Position numbers and translations under genes: made by a program | Notes under the pieces: model-generated | Databases searched by the model: none | The model's input: the letters and a program-made list of their open reading frames with translations, nothing else | Told to the model about the DNA's origin: nothing | Assembly: GCF_020707265.1 (NCBI RefSeq) | Contig: NZ_JAJFEQ010000014.1 | Span: 1-64,000, forward strand | Origin: Massilia sp. IC2-477 | GTDB lineage: Bacteria > Pseudomonadota > Gammaproteobacteria > Burkholderiales > Burkholderiaceae_D | DNA length: 64,000 bases | Direction of reading: 5' to 3' | Part shown: positions 61,315 through 64,000 of the stretch, piece after piece | Layout: each line of letters starts with the position of its first letter | Numbering within the stretch: position 1 is the first letter of the stretch

Positions 61315-64000
61315 ATGAAACTCCGTCCAATTACTTCCGCCGTCCTGCTGTCGCTGTCCCTGCTGGCCGCCAGCGCCGCGCAGGCTGACGGCGAACGCCG
61401 TTCCTACATCATCCAGCTGGCCGACAAGCCGGTCGCCACCTACGAGGGCGGCGTCGACGGCCTGGCCGCCACCAAGCCGGCCCCTGGCCAGCGCCTGAAC
61501 GTGGACGCCGCCAGCGTCCAGGCCTACATCGGCTACCTCGACAGCAAGAAAGCCGACGTGATGAGCACGATCGCCGGCGCCGAGATCACCAACGAATACA
61601 AGGTCGTGCTGAACGGCTTCTCGGCCATGCTGACCGACGACGAGGTGCGCGCGCTGAAGAAGAACAGCAATGTCGTGGCCATCACCGCCGACTCGATCCT
61701 GCAGCTCGATACCAGCTACACCCCGGGCTTCATCGGCCTGGACGGCCCCGGCGGCCTGTGGTCCAAGCTCGGCGGCCAGGGCGCTGCCGGCGAAGACATG
61801 ATCATCGGTATCGTCGACAGCGGCATCTGGCCGGAGCACGCCAGCTTCGCCGACCGCGTCGATTCCGCCACCGGCACCCCGAGCCACACCGGCGACCAGC
61901 TGGTCTACAGCGCGCCGCCGAGCAGCTGGAAGGGCGCTTGCGACACCGGCGAAGGCTTCTCGGCTGCGAACTGCAACAACAAGCTGATCGGCGCACGCTA
62001 CTTCAAGGCCGCCAGCCAGCAACTGCACTGGACCGAGTTCGCTTCGGCCCGCGATTCGGTCGCAGGCGTCGACGGCAAGGGTGGCCACGGCACCCACACC
62101 GCCAGCACCGCAGCCGGCAATGCCGGTACGCCGGCCGTTACCAATGGCCTGAGCCTGGGCAAGGTGAGCGGCATGGCGCCGCGCGCCCGTATCGCCGCCT
62201 ACAAGGTGTGCTGGTCCTCGAACACCGCCAACAGTACCGCTGCCAGCAACGGCTGCGCCACCTCGAACAGCGTGGCCGCGATCGAACAGGCGGTCAAGGA
62301 CGGCGTCAACGTCATCAACTTCTCGATCGGCCCGAACGCCGGCGGCGGCACCTTCACCGAAGCGACCGAGCAGGCCTTCCTGGGCGCGGCCGCGGCCGGC
62401 GTCTTCGTCGCCACCTCGGCCGGCAACGGCGGCCCTGGCGCCACCAACGTCACCCCGACCGCCCACCTCAGCCCATGGCTGACCTCGGTCGGCAACGCCA
62501 CCCACAACCGCCTCTATGTGGGCGACGTCACGCTCGGCGACGGAGTGATTTTGACCGGCGCTTCGGGCAATGCCAAGAACGAGCCGACCCAGCTGATCCG
62601 GGCGCGCGACGCCGCCATGCCGGGTATCGATCCGGACAACGCCAATCTGAACCTCTGCTACGGCAAGGCCGACGGCGCCAACACCCCGGTCTACCTGGAT
62701 CCAGCCAAGGTGACTGGCAAGATCCTGGTATGCGACCGCGGAGGAAACGTACTGGTCAACAAGAGCGCCAACGGCAAGACCGCCGGCGCGGTCGGCGTCA
62801 TTATCGCCAACACGGCAACCTCGGCCAACACCATCATCAACCAGGCCCACACCGTCTCGACCGTGCACCTGGCCTACGTCGACGGCGACAAGCTGAAGGC
62901 TTACATGGCGTCCAACCCGAATGCGACCGCGGCAATGGGCAACCTGCGTGGCGTGCTCGACCCGACCGTGCAGGCACCGCAGATGAGCGCGACCTCCTCG
63001 CGCGGCCCGAACGTCGCCAACGCCAACATCCTGAAGCCGGACGTCTCGGCGCCGGGCAGCGACATCCTGGCCGCCGTCACCGCCGACCTGACCAAGCCCC
63101 AGCGCAACGCGGTTGCCGCCGGCGAGGCGTCGCCGGTCAGCGACTTCGCGTTCTACAGTGGCACCTCGATGGCCTCGCCGCACATCGCCGGCATCGCGGC
63201 CCTGCTCAAGCAGCGCCACCCGGACTGGACTCCGATGATGATCAAGTCGGCGCTGATGACGACCGCGATGAACGTCTTCGGCGATACCCAGAACGGCGCC
63301 CAGGCCTGGGACCCGACCGCCCGCTTCAACGGCAACCTGCCATGGGGCCAGGGCGCCGGCTTCGTGCGTCCGACCAACGCCGACGACCCGGGCCTGGTGT
63401 ACGACGCCGGCATGACGGACTGGATCCGCTTCATGTGCGGCGCAAGCGCGCTGAATCCGTCTTCGGCCACCTGCACCAACTTCGGTTCGATCCAGCCGTA
63501 CGACCTGAACCTGGCCTCGCTCACCGCCGCCAACGTGCTGGGCGTGCAGACCCTGAAGCGTACCGTGACCAACGTCGGTGCGACCACCGCGACCTATAAC
63601 CCGACCGTCAGCCTGAGCGGCTTCAACGTGACGGTGGAACCGTCGTCGCTGACCCTGGCCCCGGGCCAGAAGGCCGACTTCAGCGTCAAGCTGACCCGCA
63701 CCACTGCGCCGTTCAACACCTGGGTCTATGGCAACCTGACCTGGAACGACAACGCCGGCCACGTGGTCCGCAGCCCGCTGACCGTGCGCGCCGCCTCGAT
63801 CGCAGCTGTCGGCTCGGTGACGAGCGAAGCGACCTCGGGCAGCAAGTTCATCACCCTCGGCACCGGTTTCGGTGGCGTGATGACGCTGGCCAAGGGCGGC
63901 CTGATCCCGGCTACCCAGGACACCAGGACCGTGCTGCAGGCACCAGTGATCACTTCCACGGTCACCACCGCAGCCTGCGCGGCTGGCGGCGGCACCGGCG
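61315..64000 (+). CDS. S8 (subtilisin-like) serine protease with PA insert, 3' end outside window
   Basis: At least 895 codons are present. A signal peptide ends AAQA and an inhibitor-I9 propeptide follows (RRSYIIQLADKPVATYEGG, EYKVVLNGFSAMLTDDEVRA). The catalytic triad is in IIGIVDSGIW (Asp168), GGHGTHTAS (His258) and YSGTSMASPHIAG (Ser618), with the oxyanion Asn in SAGNGG. A PA domain is inserted between His and Ser (GKILVCDRGGNVLVNKSANG), and an Fn3-like domain follows (TLKRTVTNVGATTATYNPTV). This is the architecture of plant subtilases. No stop codon is reached. It is probably cotranscribed with the PEP-CTERM gene. Confidence 0.93.
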   Translation, partial: MKLRPITSAVLLSLSLLAASAAQADGERRSYIIQLADKPVATYEGGVDGLAATKPAPGQRLNVDAASVQAYIGYLDSKKADVMSTIAGAEITNEYKVVLNGFSAMLTDDEVRALKKNSNVVAITADSILQLDTSYTPGFIGLDGPGGLWSKLGGQGAAGEDMIIGIVDSGIWPEHASFADRVDSATGTPSHTGDQLVYSAPPSSWKGACDTGEGFSAANCNNKLIGARYFKAASQQLHWTEFASARDSVAGVDGKGGHGTHTASTAAGNAGTPAVTNGLSLGKVSGMAPRARIAAYKVCWSSNTANSTAASNGCATSNSVAAIEQAVKDGVNVINFSIGPNAGGGTFTEATEQAFLGAAAAGVFVATSAGNGGPGATNVTPTAHLSPWLTSVGNATHNRLYVGDVTLGDGVILTGASGNAKNEPTQLIRARDAAMPGIDPDNANLNLCYGKADGANTPVYLDPAKVTGKILVCDRGGNVLVNKSANGKTAGAVGVIIANTATSANTIINQAHTVSTVHLAYVDGDKLKAYMASNPNATAAMGNLRGVLDPTVQAPQMSATSSRGPNVANANILKPDVSAPGSDILAAVTADLTKPQRNAVAAGEASPVSDFAFYSGTSMASPHIAGIAALLKQRHPDWTPMMIKSALMTTAMNVFGDTQNGAQAWDPTARFNGNLPWGQGAGFVRPTNADDPGLVYDAGMTDWIRFMCGASALNPSSATCTNFGSIQPYDLNLASLTAANVLGVQTLKRTVTNVGATTATYNPTVSLSGFNVTVEPSSLTLAPGQKADFSVKLTRTTAPFNTWVYGNLTWNDNAGHVVRSPLTVRAASIAAVGSVTSEATSGSKFITLGTGFGGVMTLAKGGLIPATQDTRTVLQAPVITSTVTTAACAAGGGTG

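Noticed and set aside
61147-63762. Long antisense frame across the S8 protease
   Set aside because: The plus strand holds an intact catalytic triad and domain order; the antisense frame has no recognisable content.

Overview
This window looks like chromosomal DNA from a high-G+C betaproteobacterium. The best fit is Oxalobacteraceae, in the Massilia/Telluria/Duganella neighbourhood. The support is the gene content: PEP-CTERM proteins with an apparent sigma-54 promoter, a large TonB-dependent receptor in a glycan locus, many secreted hydrolases, TelA/TerD proteins, two methyl-accepting chemotaxis proteins and a tRNA-Phe of betaproteobacterial type. The genus is inferred from style and not from a marker gene.

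Layout. 1-124: right end of an IS3-family element with the last codons of its transposase. 159-2440: an ECF sigma factor operon with a probable anti-sigma factor and a third exported protein. 2600-10548: a run of small exported or lipid-anchored proteins, two PQQ-type sugar dehydrogenases, an M20 peptidase, a YcbK/MepK-like peptidase and two copies of a ~121-bp intergenic repeat. 10848-17796: an M16 protease, two serine beta-lactamase-fold hydrolases, an isochorismatase-like protein and a luciferase-like oxidoreductase. 17931-23924: a Ser/Gly/Thr repeat protein, a chemoreceptor, an FAD-Rieske fusion and an HD-GYP protein. 23944-32347: a PEP-CTERM protein facing a glycan locus (TonB receptor, GH20 hexosaminidase, MFS transporter, AraC regulator) that probably takes up and cleaves GlcNAc-containing oligosaccharides. 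32591-38689: regulators and small proteins, then a TelA-TerD-unknown-membrane protein run. 38752-41123: a malate:quinone oxidoreductase carrying a twin-arginine leader, a lower-G+C stretch with a possible regulator relic, and tRNA-Phe. 41191-44038: lipocalin, thioesterase, second chemoreceptor. 44281-54767: an organosulfur locus. 54816-60025: hydrolase, UV endonuclease, Gly-rich protein, CAP protein and a TPR protein with a CxxCH motif. 60507-64000: a second PEP-CTERM protein followed by a plant-subtilase-like S8 protease that runs off the window.

The most coherent system is the sulfur region. A long leftward operon (flavin monooxygenase of the acyl-CoA dehydrogenase fold, MetNIQ-like importer, DszA/NtaA-like monooxygenase, SsuA-SsuC-SsuB) is divergent from ssuE, a 60-residue ORF and ssuD, and it converges on a serine acetyltransferase gene. 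Together these would import organosulfur compounds, release sulfite with FMNH2 and supply O-acetylserine for cysteine synthesis. A shared 13-bp motif lies upstream of both the serine acetyltransferase and the ssuE/operon divergence.

Start sites were chosen from Shine-Dalgarno position and family alignment by eye. No database search was run, so family names rest on recognised motifs.
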